A stretch of 64,000 nucleotides of DNA from NCBI RefSeq assembly GCF_965232525.1, contig NZ_OZ246980.1:2790001-2854000 (forward strand), given 5' to 3'. Positions 53,839 to 61,998 of this stretch are shown here, piece by piece (positions within the stretch are counted from its first letter, which is position 1; every line of letters starts with the position of its first letter). This stretch comes from Bauldia sp965232525 (GTDB lineage Bacteria > Pseudomonadota > Alphaproteobacteria > Rhizobiales > Kaistiaceae). The notes under the pieces are model-generated. The model was not told the origin of the DNA. It worked only from the letters and a program-made list of their open reading frames with translations, and did no database searches. A program made the position numbers and the translations under genes.

Positions 53839-55140
53839 TTATTGCGCGGTCGTCTTGGCGAAACGCTCGAGCAACTGATTGCCCTCGGTCTCGATGTTCG
53901 CGAACGTCGTGTCGACGTCCTGCTCACCGGAGAGGAACTTGCCGTATTCGCGGTTCATGACGTCACGGATCTGGACGTAGAAGCCCATCCGGTAGCCCTT
54001 GTTCCACTCGCCGCTGGCCTGCGACAGCTGGAGGATGCCGATCTCGGCCGCCGGCTTCTCCTCGTAGTAGCCATCCTCGGTCGCGAGCTGATAGGCAGCC
54101 TTGGTGATCGGCACGTAGCCGGTGTCCTTGTGCCAGAGATACTGAATCTCCGGCGAGGTCAGGAAGGCGAAGAAGTCGGCCGAGCACTTGTTCTGGTCAT
54201 CCGGCTTGCCCGACATGGCGAACAGCGCCGCGCCACCGATGAAGGTGTGCACACCCTCGTCGACGATCGATTCCCAATAGGGGAGGAAGGTCGCCGAGAA
54301 CGGCATGGACGCCGATTTCTGCAGGCCGCCGAAGGAGCCCGACGAGCCGATCCACAGCGCGACCTTGCCTTCCTCGAACGGCTTCTGGTTCTCGCCCCAA
54401 CCAGCGCCGAAAAAGCCGAAATAGCCTTCGTCAAGCCACTCCTTCACCTTGGAGAAGTGCATCTTGATCTCTGGCGAATTGATCAGCAGCTTGGTGCCTT
54501 CGATGCTGTCATAGCCGTTGGCGTTGGTGGCGAACGGCAGATCATGGCGCGAGAAGAAGTTCTCGGTGAACTCCCACGGCAGATGCGACTGCACCAGCGG
54601 GATGTAGCCGGCGTCTTTCAATGCCGGCGCGATCGTCTCGAACTCTTCCCAGGTGGTCGGTGGCTGGACGTCGGCTTTGTCGAACGCCTCGGTGTTGTAA
54701 TAGAGGATTGGCGTCGATGAGTTGAACGGCATGCCGATGAACTTGCCGTCGGCGTCGGCGTAGAAGTAGCGCACGCCTTCGATGTAGTCGTCGGCGCTGA
54801 ATCCGGTTCCATCCTGTTCGAGCAGATCCTCCGCCGCGATCGTGGCGCCCGGTGCGGCGATGATGGTCGCGGCGCCGGCGTCGAACACCTGGATGATGTT
54901 GGGTTGTTCGCCGGCGCGGAAGGCGGCGATGCCGGCGGTCAGGGTCTCTTCGTAGTTGCCCTTGTACACCGGGGTGATCTGACAGGTATCCTGCGCCGCG
55001 TTGAACCGCGTGCCGATATCGTTAACGACTTCACCGAGTTGGCCGCCCATGGCATGCCACCAGCTGATGTCAGTGGCGGCGAGGGCCGTTGTGCTGGAGA
55101 GTGCGAGCATCAGCCCGCCGGTCAAAATCTTCTTCGTCAT
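53839..55140 (-). CDS. ugpB: sn-glycerol-3-phosphate-binding periplasmic protein
   Basis: 433 aa with a signal peptide (LTGGLMLALSSTTALAATDI, cut near residue 22). The mature N-terminus ISWWHAMGGQLGEVVNDIGT, then YKGNYEETLTAGIAAFRAGE, GMPFNSSTPILYYN and WHKDTGYVPITKAAYQLATE match the Escherichia coli UgpB pattern position by position, so the substrate is most likely glycerol-3-phosphate or glycerophosphodiesters. ATG 55140 (MTKKILTGG) is chosen; a longer frame adds 18 hydrophilic residues. A candidate Pho box lies 77 bp upstream. Confidence 0.93.
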   Translation of the reverse strand: MTKKILTGGLMLALSSTTALAATDISWWHAMGGQLGEVVNDIGTRFNAAQDTCQITPVYKGNYEETLTAGIAAFRAGEQPNIIQVFDAGAATIIAAPGATIAAEDLLEQDGTGFSADDYIEGVRYFYADADGKFIGMPFNSSTPILYYNTEAFDKADVQPPTTWEEFETIAPALKDAGYIPLVQSHLPWEFTENFFSRHDLPFATNANGYDSIEGTKLLINSPEIKMHFSKVKEWLDEGYFGFFGAGWGENQKPFEEGKVALWIGSSGSFGGLQKSASMPFSATFLPYWESIVDEGVHTFIGGAALFAMSGKPDDQNKCSADFFAFLTSPEIQYLWHKDTGYVPITKAAYQLATEDGYYEEKPAAEIGILQLSQASGEWNKGYRMGFYVQIRDVMNREYGKFLSGEQDVDTTFANIETEGNQLLERFAKTTAQ

Positions 55141-55216
55141 CCCAGGTTCCTTGTCCCCTGACGGTTTGTGGATGTTGCCGGCTACCGGTTTCACATGTCG
55201 GTAGGTTTGCTGATCG

Positions 55217-55234
55217 ATGTCGCTTTGATGACAG
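55217..55234 (-). promoter_or_regulatory. Candidate Pho box upstream of ugpB
   Basis: On the minus strand: CTGTCAT-CAAA-GCGACAT. The first 7 bp equal the consensus half-site CTGTCAT and the second matches it at four of seven positions, with the correct 4 bp spacer. The position, 77 bp before the ugpB start, fits PhoB activation under phosphate limitation, which is known for ugp operons. Confidence 0.55.
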
Positions 55235-55342
55235 TGGACCGTCTGTGGGCATCTTCATCACCCAGCCTATCTTGTGGGCACACGGGGCCGTCGCTATACA
55301 GCCGGCTCCACCCCCTAGGGGCGAAAACCGACAGGAGCGAAC

Positions 55343-55765
55343 ATGGCAGTCGAGCGAACCTTTTCGATGATCAAGCCGGATGCGACGGCACGGAACCTGA
55401 CCGGCCAGATCATTGCGAGGCTCGAGGACGCCGGCCTCCGGGTCATCGCCAGCAAGCGCGTGTGGATGAGCCGCAAGCAGGCGGAAGGCTTCTATGCCGT
55501 CCACAGAGAGCGGCCGTTCTTCGACGAACTATGCGATTTCATGTCGTCCGGCCCGACGGTCGTCCAGGTGCTCGAAGGCGAGAACGCCATCGCCAAGAAC
55601 CGCGAAGTGATGGGCGCTACCAACCCGGCGGAGGCCGCCGAGGGGACGATCCGCAAGGACTTCGCCAACTCCATCGGCGAGAACTCGGTGCACGGTTCCG
55701 ACGCGCCGGAGACGGCGGCGGTCGAGATCGCCTACTGGTTCCCGGAAATCGAAATCGTCGGCTGA
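55343..55765 (+). CDS. ndk: Nucleoside diphosphate kinase
   Basis: Balances nucleoside triphosphates by phosphate transfer through a phosphohistidine. 140 aa; MAVERTFSMIKPDATARNLTG start, catalytic His117 in ENSVHGSDAPETA. ATG 55343 is preceded by CAGGAG. It converges with moaE, leaving 13 bp. Confidence 0.97.
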   Translation: MAVERTFSMIKPDATARNLTGQIIARLEDAGLRVIASKRVWMSRKQAEGFYAVHRERPFFDELCDFMSSGPTVVQVLEGENAIAKNREVMGATNPAEAAEGTIRKDFANSIGENSVHGSDAPETAAVEIAYWFPEIEIVG

Positions 55766-55778
55766 TCGCGTGGCGGCC

Positions 55779-56261
55779 TTACGGCGTCGTGTCCTCGTCA
55801 CGATCGACTGACCAGCGGCCGGCGGCATCGTCATCGGCCGCCCGGGCTTCGACCCAGCGATCCTCGGACTCTACCGAGTGCTCCTTCTTCCAGAACGGCG
55901 CACTGGTCTTCAGGTAGTCCATGAGGAAGTCGGCGGCGGAGAAAGCCGCCTGCCGGCGGCGCGACGTAGCCACCACGAGAACGATGTTGTCGCCGACCGG
56001 GATCAGCCCGTGGCGGTGGATGACGGTGAGAGTATTCACCGGCCAGCGCTCCGCCGCGGTCTCGGCGATGCGGCGGATTTCGGCCTCGGCCATGCCGGCG
56101 TAGTGCTCGATCTCCAGGGCGGTCAGCCGGCCGTCGTCGCCACGGCATCGGCCGGTGAAGGTGACCACGGCGCCGACATCGTCAGCGTCCCGGGTTGCCC
56201 GATCGATCTCCGCGGCCGTGTCGAAGTCGGCGCCTTGGACGCGGACATCGATCCGCGCCAC
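55779..56261 (-). CDS. moaE: Molybdopterin synthase catalytic subunit
   Basis: 160 aa. With thiocarboxylated MoaD it inserts sulphur into precursor Z to make molybdopterin. GAVVTFTGRCRGDDG (30-44), LEIEHYAGMAEAEI, VIHRHGLIPVGDNIVLVVAT and SAPFWKKEH (the catalytic lysine loop) are all present. The C-terminal 20 residues are acidic. It starts 1 bp after moaD. Confidence 0.95.
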   Translation of the reverse strand: MARIDVRVQGADFDTAAEIDRATRDADDVGAVVTFTGRCRGDDGRLTALEIEHYAGMAEAEIRRIAETAAERWPVNTLTVIHRHGLIPVGDNIVLVVATSRRRQAAFSAADFLMDYLKTSAPFWKKEHSVESEDRWVEARAADDDAAGRWSVDRDEDTTP

Positions 56262-56262
56262 G

Positions 56263-56514
56263 TCAGCCTCCGGTCATCGGCGGAAACAGCGCGACCTCGC
56301 GGGCATCGCCAAGAGCTGTAGTCGGCTTGGCGTGAACCTGATCGACCGCCACCCTGATCGCCCTGGGCTCGGATAGCGCGTAGGCGTAGCGCTCGCCGCG
56401 GCTGCCCAGCCAAGTCACCAGGTCCGCGACCGTGACGACATCGTCCGGAACGCTGATATCCTCTTCCTCGAGCCCGATCCGCTCGCGAATCCAGGCGAAA
56501 TAGAGAAGCTTCAC
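56263..56514 (-). CDS. moaD: Molybdopterin synthase sulfur carrier subunit
   Basis: 83 aa ubiquitin-fold protein ending PPMTGG, the double glycine that is thiocarboxylated. It starts with GTG (KLLYFAWIRERIGLEEEDI), overlapping the pgsA stop as GTGA. RVAVDQVHAKPTTALGDARE is the family mid-section. Runs directly into moaE. Confidence 0.95.
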   Translation of the reverse strand: MKLLYFAWIRERIGLEEEDISVPDDVVTVADLVTWLGSRGERYAYALSEPRAIRVAVDQVHAKPTTALGDAREVALFPPMTGG

Positions 56515-57152
56515 GAGCCCTCCGACAGGATATGCCGCAGGCCGGCGCGGAAGTAGTCGAACCCGGTGTAGACGGTGACCAGCGCCGAAATCCACAGCAG
56601 CAGCAGGCCGACATAGGAGACCAATCCGAGATCGGGGGAGACCTGGGGGAGGCCGGCGAGCACCTGATCTCCGGCCGGACCGGCCAGCAGGAAACCGAGC
56701 GCCACCATCTGGAGGGTCGTCTTCCATTTGGCGAGCCGGGTGACCGGTACGCTGACGCGGACCTCAGCGAGGAACTCCCGCAGCCCCGAAACCGATATCT
56801 CCCGCATCAGGATCACCAGCGCGGCGATCAGCGACCAGCCGCCGATGGTGTTGTCCGAGACCAGCAGCAGCAGGGCGGTCGCCACCAGGAGCTTGTCGGC
56901 GATCGGGTCGAGCATGCGGCCGATGGCCGACTGCTGCTGCCAGATGCGGGCGAAGTAGCCGTCGAGGAAATCGGTGATGCTTGCGGCGATGAAAATAGCG
57001 AGCGCCAGCCAGCGGCCGGTATTGCTGCCGAGATAGTAGACCGCAACGATCGCCGGCACAGCGGCAATCCGCCCATAGGTCAACAGATTAGGCACCGAGA
57101 ACGGTCCTGCCGTGTCGCTGGGCGGGGGTTGTTGGCTCGGCAGATCAACCAT
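56511..57152 (-). CDS. pgsA: CDP-diacylglycerol--glycerol-3-phosphate 3-phosphatidyltransferase
   Basis: Makes phosphatidylglycerol phosphate from CDP-diacylglycerol and glycerol-3-phosphate at the inner membrane. About 213 aa with four to five spans. The CDP-alcohol phosphotransferase motif is complete: DFLDGYFARIWQQQSAIGRM followed by LDPIADK. ATG 57152 chosen; GTG 57161 is possible. In relatives uvrC is directly upstream, but here 2.9 kb of plus-strand genes intervene. Confidence 0.95.
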   Translation of the reverse strand: MVDLPSQQPPPSDTAGPFSVPNLLTYGRIAAVPAIVAVYYLGSNTGRWLALAIFIAASITDFLDGYFARIWQQQSAIGRMLDPIADKLLVATALLLLVSDNTIGGWSLIAALVILMREISVSGLREFLAEVRVSVPVTRLAKWKTTLQMVALGFLLAGPAGDQVLAGLPQVSPDLGLVSYVGLLLLWISALVTVYTGFDYFRAGLRHILSEGS

Positions 57153-57275
57153 GGCTGTCACCGGTACCGCCGGGAGTCAGAAAATGCCAGCGGAAGCGTT
57201 AACCGGAATCGGATATGTGTCGCGCGTCTCAATGTGGTTCGATCGAGCCCGTGCCAAATCGTCGTCCCCACGCCC

Positions 57276-57647
57276 ATGCTAAAAGCCTTTAACCATGTCG
57301 TCCACGCTGCCGGCTACTCTCTAGCTGGCTTTAGTCACCTTTTTAGGACAGAGCTCGCGGCACGGCTGGAAATCGTCGCCGGGATCCTCGCCATTGCCTG
57401 GCTCATCGTCCTCGGTCGCCCGATACGCGACTATGTGGTGATCCTGATCCTTTTTTGTATCCTGATCGCCGTCGAAGCGCTCAATACGGCGGTCGAGCGA
57501 ATCGTCGACCGCCTGTCGCCCGAGCTGTCGGAGTTCGGCAAGGTGGCCAAGGACCTCGGATCGGCCGCCGTTTTCGCGATGCTGGCGGCGGCTGGCGTAT
57601 ATCTGATCGCGGTGACCGCGGAGGATTTCGGTCTGATCGTACTTTAG
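57276..57647 (+). CDS. dgkA: Diacylglycerol kinase
   Basis: 123 aa integral membrane kinase with three spans (about 32-48, 52-70, 97-117). Family motif EALNTAVERIVDRLSPE (about 66-82) and KDLGSAAVFAMLAA. It phosphorylates diacylglycerol to phosphatidate, recycling lipid head-group by-products. Divergent from pgsA, so two phospholipid genes share a 123 bp control region. Confidence 0.93.
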   Translation: MLKAFNHVVHAAGYSLAGFSHLFRTELAARLEIVAGILAIAWLIVLGRPIRDYVVILILFCILIAVEALNTAVERIVDRLSPELSEFGKVAKDLGSAAVFAMLAAAGVYLIAVTAEDFGLIVL

Positions 57648-57681
57648 CGCGTCCGGTCGCGTCGTTTGGTCCTATGGGCCG

Positions 57682-58698
57682 ATGGACGAGCCGCCCTATT
57701 CTCCGGGGTTTGAGGAATCCGGGGGTCGTATGGACCAACAGGGTCAGCACATAGTCGTTGCCGTCGCGACCTGCCGTCGCCCGCGTATGCTCGGCCAGCT
57801 TCTCGAGTCGTTTTCGACGTTGCGCGTGCCGGATGGCGTCGCGGTGACGTTTCTGGTGATCGACAATGCCCCGGACGCGCCGGTCGAGGCCCTGGTCGAA
57901 ACCTGGCGTCCAGGGCAACCACACCCGGTTCGCTACGTGCTGGAGCGCGAGCCCGGCATTCCCTTCGCCCGCAATCGTGGGCTCGAAGAGGCCGACGCGC
58001 TGGGCGCGGACTACCTCGCCTTCATCGACGACGATGAAATGGTCGACCAGGATTGGCTTACCGCGTTTGTCGCGCACCTGAATCAGCAACCGTCGCACCT
58101 GGTTGGTGGTCCGGTGCGCTGTCTCCCGCCAGCCGACGCCTCGGTGATCGACGCCTTCATTTTTCGTGGTGTGCGCCAGCGCTACGAGCGCAAGGAGCGC
58201 AAGAACGCGCGCCGCCGCGCGCGCGGCAAGGACGACGGGATCACCATCATCACCAACAACTGGTTGGGCGATGTTCGCTGGCTAAGGGGCAACGAGCTGC
58301 GGTTCGACGCGCGGCTGCGCTACTCCGGCGGCTCGGACACCGCGCTGTTCCATGCCGCGAAACGCCTGGGCGCCCAGACATCCTGGTGCCCGGAGGCGGT
58401 AGTCCACGAGACCGTGCCGCGGGCCCGGCTGTCGCTTCCCTATCAGTTCCGCCGTGCCCGGGACCAAGCCGCTACCAGCTTCTGGCGCAAGAGCACCGAC
58501 GAGCGCCGCAGTCTGCCGGTCAACGTGGCAACCGCCGCCGGCAAGATGGTCTTCGGCAGCGTGCTCGTGGTGATCTCGCCGGTCACCCTGGGACGCACCC
58601 TGGTCGACGGGATTCGCCTAGTCGGCTACGGCGTCGGCTACACGCTGGCGATGGCCGGCCGCCGCTCACGGCACTACGAGGTGCTGCAAGGCGAATAG
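57682..58698 (+). CDS. Family 2 glycosyltransferase
   Basis: 338 aa. GT-A fold: HIVVAVATCRRPRMLGQLLE near 24-43, VTFLVIDNAPD, ARNRGLEEADALGADYLAFI followed by the DDDE metal site, SGGSDTALFHAAKRLGAQTS (acceptor-side motif) and a hydrophobic C-terminal segment (about 290-328) that may associate with the membrane. The central part is very basic (RQRYERKERKNARRRARGK). The substrate is unknown; surface polysaccharide is a reasonable guess. The first Met is at 57682; Met17 at 57730 begins the conserved part and may be the true start. Confidence 0.85.
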   Translation: MDEPPYSPGFEESGGRMDQQGQHIVVAVATCRRPRMLGQLLESFSTLRVPDGVAVTFLVIDNAPDAPVEALVETWRPGQPHPVRYVLEREPGIPFARNRGLEEADALGADYLAFIDDDEMVDQDWLTAFVAHLNQQPSHLVGGPVRCLPPADASVIDAFIFRGVRQRYERKERKNARRRARGKDDGITIITNNWLGDVRWLRGNELRFDARLRYSGGSDTALFHAAKRLGAQTSWCPEAVVHETVPRARLSLPYQFRRARDQAATSFWRKSTDERRSLPVNVATAAGKMVFGSVLVVISPVTLGRTLVDGIRLVGYGVGYTLAMAGRRSRHYEVLQGE

Positions 58699-58749
58699 GA
58701 CCGAGGCGGCGACGCGCCGATCCACCAAATCATAGCCGTTGCGAATCAG

Positions 58750-58765
58750 ATAAGTGTATGCTTAT
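58750..58765. promoter_or_regulatory. Inverted repeat before the arsR-type gene, candidate operator
   Basis: ATAAG-TGTATG-CTTAT, perfect 5 bp arms, 11 bp before the start codon. AT-rich against a GC-rich background; the position fits autorepression by the ArsR-type protein. Confidence 0.5.
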
Positions 58766-58776
58766 GTATTCGCGAA

Positions 58777-59088
58777 ATGGAAAACGACATCTTCAAGGCG
58801 CTGGCCGATCCGACTCGCCGGGCGATCTTTGAGAAGCTCGCTGGCGGCAGCATGAACGCCAGTGCGCTCCGAACCGGCATGACCATCAGCCAGCCGGCGA
58901 TGTCCCAGCACCTGGCGGTGCTGCGCAATGCACAGCTGGTGCGGGAGGAACGTCAGGGGCGTTTCGTCAACTACGAGGTCGATCCGGAGGGGCTAGCGCT
59001 GATCGCCAGTTGGCTTGCCAAGTATCGCGCCTATTGGCCGGCGCGTATCGATGCCCTTAAGGCGTTGCTGAAAGATATGGAGCCATGA
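58777..59088 (+). CDS. ArsR family transcriptional regulator
   Basis: 103 aa winged helix protein: IFKALADPTRRAIFEKLAGG, then recognition helix MTISQPAMSQHLAVLRNAQL, wing VREERQGRFVNYEVDPEG. No cysteine cluster for metal binding; this subgroup (SdpR-like) typically pairs with an SRPBCC protein, as here, where the next gene overlaps by 4 bp. Confidence 0.92.
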   Translation: MENDIFKALADPTRRAIFEKLAGGSMNASALRTGMTISQPAMSQHLAVLRNAQLVREERQGRFVNYEVDPEGLALIASWLAKYRAYWPARIDALKALLKDMEP

Positions 59089-59438
59089 GCGAACCACAGA
59101 CCGGCGGGCAGACCAAGGAATTGGTGTTCGAGTACGCCCTGGACGAACCGCCCGAAAAAGTCTGGCGGGCGATCAGTACGCCGGGCTTGCGCGAGAAATG
59201 GCTGCCCGAGGACGATCTGGCGGACGCCGAGCCCGTCTCCGCGTCACCGGGCGAGGAAATCCGCTACCGCATGCGCGAGGACGAACCGCCGTTCCTGGAA
59301 AGCACCGTGACCTTTCAGGTCAGGCCCGACGCGAATGGCGGATCGGTTCTTAGGGTTATTCACGCGCTGACTGACGCAAGGGTGATTGCGCCGCCAGCCG
59401 CGAACAGCAACGGACAACTGCTGATGCGCGCCGCCTGA
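59085..59438 (+). CDS. SRPBCC/AHSA1-like protein, partner of the ArsR regulator
   Basis: 117 aa. FEYALDEPPEKVWRAISTPG and LREKWLPEDD are the first strand-helix part of the AHSA1-type START fold, and ESTVTFQVRPDANGGSVLRV the following strands. The C-terminus (about 95-117) lacks the usual long closing helix and reads PPAANSNGQLLMRAA, so the protein is shorter than the usual 140-160 aa and the fold may be incomplete. Translation coupled to arsR by ATGA. Confidence 0.78.
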   Translation: MSEPQTGGQTKELVFEYALDEPPEKVWRAISTPGLREKWLPEDDLADAEPVSASPGEEIRYRMREDEPPFLESTVTFQVRPDANGGSVLRVIHALTDARVIAPPAANSNGQLLMRAA

Positions 59439-59481
59439 CGCTCACCCGCCAACTGCAACCTGACAAGACTGGAGTTCGCCC

Positions 59482-60090
59482 ATGCGCGAAGCGATGCAAC
59501 TCATTCCGATGGTCGTCGAACAATCCAACCGTGGCGAGCGTTCGTTCGACATCTACTCTCGCCTGCTGCGCGAGCGGATCATCTTCCTGAACGGCGAGGT
59601 GAACGACACGGTGTCGGCGCTCGTCTGCGCCCAATTGTTGCTGTTGGAGGCCGAGAACCCGAAAAAGCCGATCCATCTCTACATCAACTCGCCCGGCGGC
59701 GTGGTGACCAGCGGCCTCGCGATGTACGACACCATGCGATACCTCAAGGCACCCGTGCATACGCTCTGCATGGGAACGGCGCGGTCGATGGGCTCGTTTC
59801 TGCTGATGGCGGGCGAACCCGGCGAGCGCGCGGCGCTGCCCAATGCCAGCATCCTCATCCACCAGCCGTCCGGCGGCTTCCAGGGGCAGGCCTCGGACTT
59901 CCTGATTCATGCCGAGGAGACTCGGCGGACCAAGGACCGAATGACGCGGCTCTACGCCGAGCATTGCAACCGGTCTTACGAAGAGTTCGAGCGGGCGATG
60001 GATCGCGACAACTTCATGACCGCCGAAGATGCGCTGGAATGGGGTCTGATCGACCGCATCCTGACCGAGCGCGCGATCCCCGACGGCTAA
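59482..60090 (+). CDS. clpP: ClpP-type ATP-dependent protease subunit (paralogue)
   Basis: 202 aa serine protease. Catalytic Ser102 in CMGTARSMGSFLLMAG, His127 in ILIHQPSGG and the Asp in the ETRRTKDRMT-to-NFMTAEDALEWG region. The usual GQAASMG around the serine is GTARSMG here, with Arg beside the nucleophile. clpX, lon or tig are not adjacent, so this is probably a second ClpP, not the main clpP-clpX copy. It overlaps the uvrC end by 4 bp, convergent. Confidence 0.92.
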   Translation: MREAMQLIPMVVEQSNRGERSFDIYSRLLRERIIFLNGEVNDTVSALVCAQLLLLEAENPKKPIHLYINSPGGVVTSGLAMYDTMRYLKAPVHTLCMGTARSMGSFLLMAGEPGERAALPNASILIHQPSGGFQGQASDFLIHAEETRRTKDRMTRLYAEHCNRSYEEFERAMDRDNFMTAEDALEWGLIDRILTERAIPDG

Positions 60091-61994
60091 CCGCCGCTCT
60101 CGTGGAAGTGGTCGTAGATCGTCCGGGCGGTCTGGGCGGAAATGCCCTGGACCGCGAGCAGGTCGTCGACGCTGGCGCGGCTAACCGCCTTGGCGGTGCC
60201 GAAGTGGCGCAAGAGGGCACGCTTCCGCGCTGGTCCAATGCCGGCGACCTCGTCCAGCGGGTTGCGGGCCAGGTCGTTCTTGCGGCGGGTGCGGTGGGAG
60301 CCGATCGCGAAACGATGTGCTTCGTCGCGCATGCGCTGGACGAAATAGAGGACCGGATCGCGGGGTTGGAGCGAGAACGGCGCCTTGCCCGGGACGAAGA
60401 AGGTTTCCTTGCCCGCGTCGCGTTCGGGCCCCTTGGCGACGCCGACAACGGGTAGGTCAGCGATGTCGAGTTCGGAGAGCACCTGCAGCGCCGCCGACAA
60501 CTGGCCCTTGCCGCCATCGACGATCAGGAGGTCCGGCCACGGGCCCATCGTCTCGTCGTCGTCCCCGTCGGTGCGCGGCCCGGCCTCCTTGAGCAGACGT
60601 GAGAAACGCCGTTCCAGCACCTCACGCATCATGCCGTAGTCGTCGCCCGGGGTGAGGTCCTTGGAGCGGATGTTGAACTTACGGTACTGGCTCTTGGCGA
60701 AGCCTTCCGGTCCGGCGACGATCATCGCGCCGACCGGGTTGGTGCCCATGATGTGGCTATTGTCATAGACCTCGATCCGGCGCGGTGCTTCGGGCAGGTC
60801 GAGCCGCTTGGCCAGGTCGGCGAGCAGGTTCTTCTGGGACGAGGATTCGGCGAGTTGACGGCCGAGCGCCTCGCGGGCGTTGGCCAGCGCATGATCGACC
60901 AGATCCTTCTTCTCGCCCCGCTGCGGCACGCTAACGGTAACCCGGCTGCCGCTCTTTTCCGTCAGCGCTTCGGCCAGCAGGTCGCGCTCGGGGATGTCGT
61001 GGGAGAGGAGGACCTGACGCGGCACCGGCTTGTCGTCGTAGAACTGGGCCAGGAAGGCACCGAGCACGGCGGCGCAGTCGAGATCCTTGTCGGCGCGGGG
61101 GAAGTAGGCGCGGTTGCCCCAGTTCTGGCCGGTGCGGAAGAAGAACACCTGGATACAGGTGGCGCCGCCCTGCTGGTGGCAGGCGAAGATGTCGGCCTCC
61201 TGCAGGGATTGCGGATTGATGCCCTGATGAGACTGGACGTGAGACAGTGCTGCCAGCCGGTCGCGGTAGACCGCGGCCGCTTCGAAATCGAGCCGTTCGG
61301 CAGCGATCTCCATCGCTGCCTGCATCTCGGTGCGCACCGCCTGGCTGCGGCCGGACAGGAAGTCCTTCGCCTCGTCGACCAGCTCGGCGTATTCCGCTTC
61401 GGAGACGACGCCGGTGCACGGGGCTGCGCAGCGTTTGATCTGGTAGAGCAGGCAGGGGCGGGTGCGGCTTTCGTAAAACGAATCCGAGCAGGTCCGTAAC
61501 AGGAAGGCCCGCTGTAGCGCGTTGATGGTCCGGCCAACCGCGCCGGCGGAGGCGAAGGGACCGAAATAGGTGCCCTTGCGGCTCCGGGCGCCGCGGTGCT
61601 TGATGATGGCCGGTGCCGGGTGATCCTCGGTGACCAGGATGTAGGGAAACGACTTGTCGTCGCGGAGCAGGACGTTGAAGCGTGGCCGCAGCCGCTTGAT
61701 CAGGTTGGCCTCGAGCAGCAGCGCCTCGATCTCGGTCCGCGTCGAGACGAACTCCATCGACGCAGTCGCCATGATCGCCCGGGCGATGCGACCCGGCTGA
61801 CCAGCCAATCGTGTGTAGCTCTGCACCCGCTTCTTCAGGCTGCGCGCCTTGCCGACGTAGAGCGCCTTGCCGTTGGCGTCGATCATCCGGTAGACGCCGG
61901 GCCCGTTCGGCAGCCGCTTGATCACGTCGGCGATCACGTCGACGCCGCGGCGCGACGGTCTATCCGCTTCGGGTGCTCGGGTCTCTTGGTCCAT
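60087..61994 (-). CDS. uvrC: Excinuclease ABC subunit C
   Basis: Makes the two incisions of nucleotide excision repair. 635 aa. N-terminal GIY-YIG nuclease (NGPGVYRM...YVGKARSLKKRV, about 30-60), a Cys-rich segment (CLLYQIKRCAAPCTG near 178-192), the UVR helix pair near 200-250, the RNase-H-like C-terminal nuclease (IEVYDNSHIMGTNPVGAMIV) and a helix-hairpin-helix end (LDEVAGIGPARKRALLRHFG). Starts 4 bp after the SDR gene on the same strand. Confidence 0.96.
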   Translation of the reverse strand: MDQETRAPEADRPSRRGVDVIADVIKRLPNGPGVYRMIDANGKALYVGKARSLKKRVQSYTRLAGQPGRIARAIMATASMEFVSTRTEIEALLLEANLIKRLRPRFNVLLRDDKSFPYILVTEDHPAPAIIKHRGARSRKGTYFGPFASAGAVGRTINALQRAFLLRTCSDSFYESRTRPCLLYQIKRCAAPCTGVVSEAEYAELVDEAKDFLSGRSQAVRTEMQAAMEIAAERLDFEAAAVYRDRLAALSHVQSHQGINPQSLQEADIFACHQQGGATCIQVFFFRTGQNWGNRAYFPRADKDLDCAAVLGAFLAQFYDDKPVPRQVLLSHDIPERDLLAEALTEKSGSRVTVSVPQRGEKKDLVDHALANAREALGRQLAESSSQKNLLADLAKRLDLPEAPRRIEVYDNSHIMGTNPVGAMIVAGPEGFAKSQYRKFNIRSKDLTPGDDYGMMREVLERRFSRLLKEAGPRTDGDDDETMGPWPDLLIVDGGKGQLSAALQVLSELDIADLPVVGVAKGPERDAGKETFFVPGKAPFSLQPRDPVLYFVQRMRDEAHRFAIGSHRTRRKNDLARNPLDEVAGIGPARKRALLRHFGTAKAVSRASVDDLLAVQGISAQTARTIYDHFHESGG

Positions 61995-61998
61995 CCGG

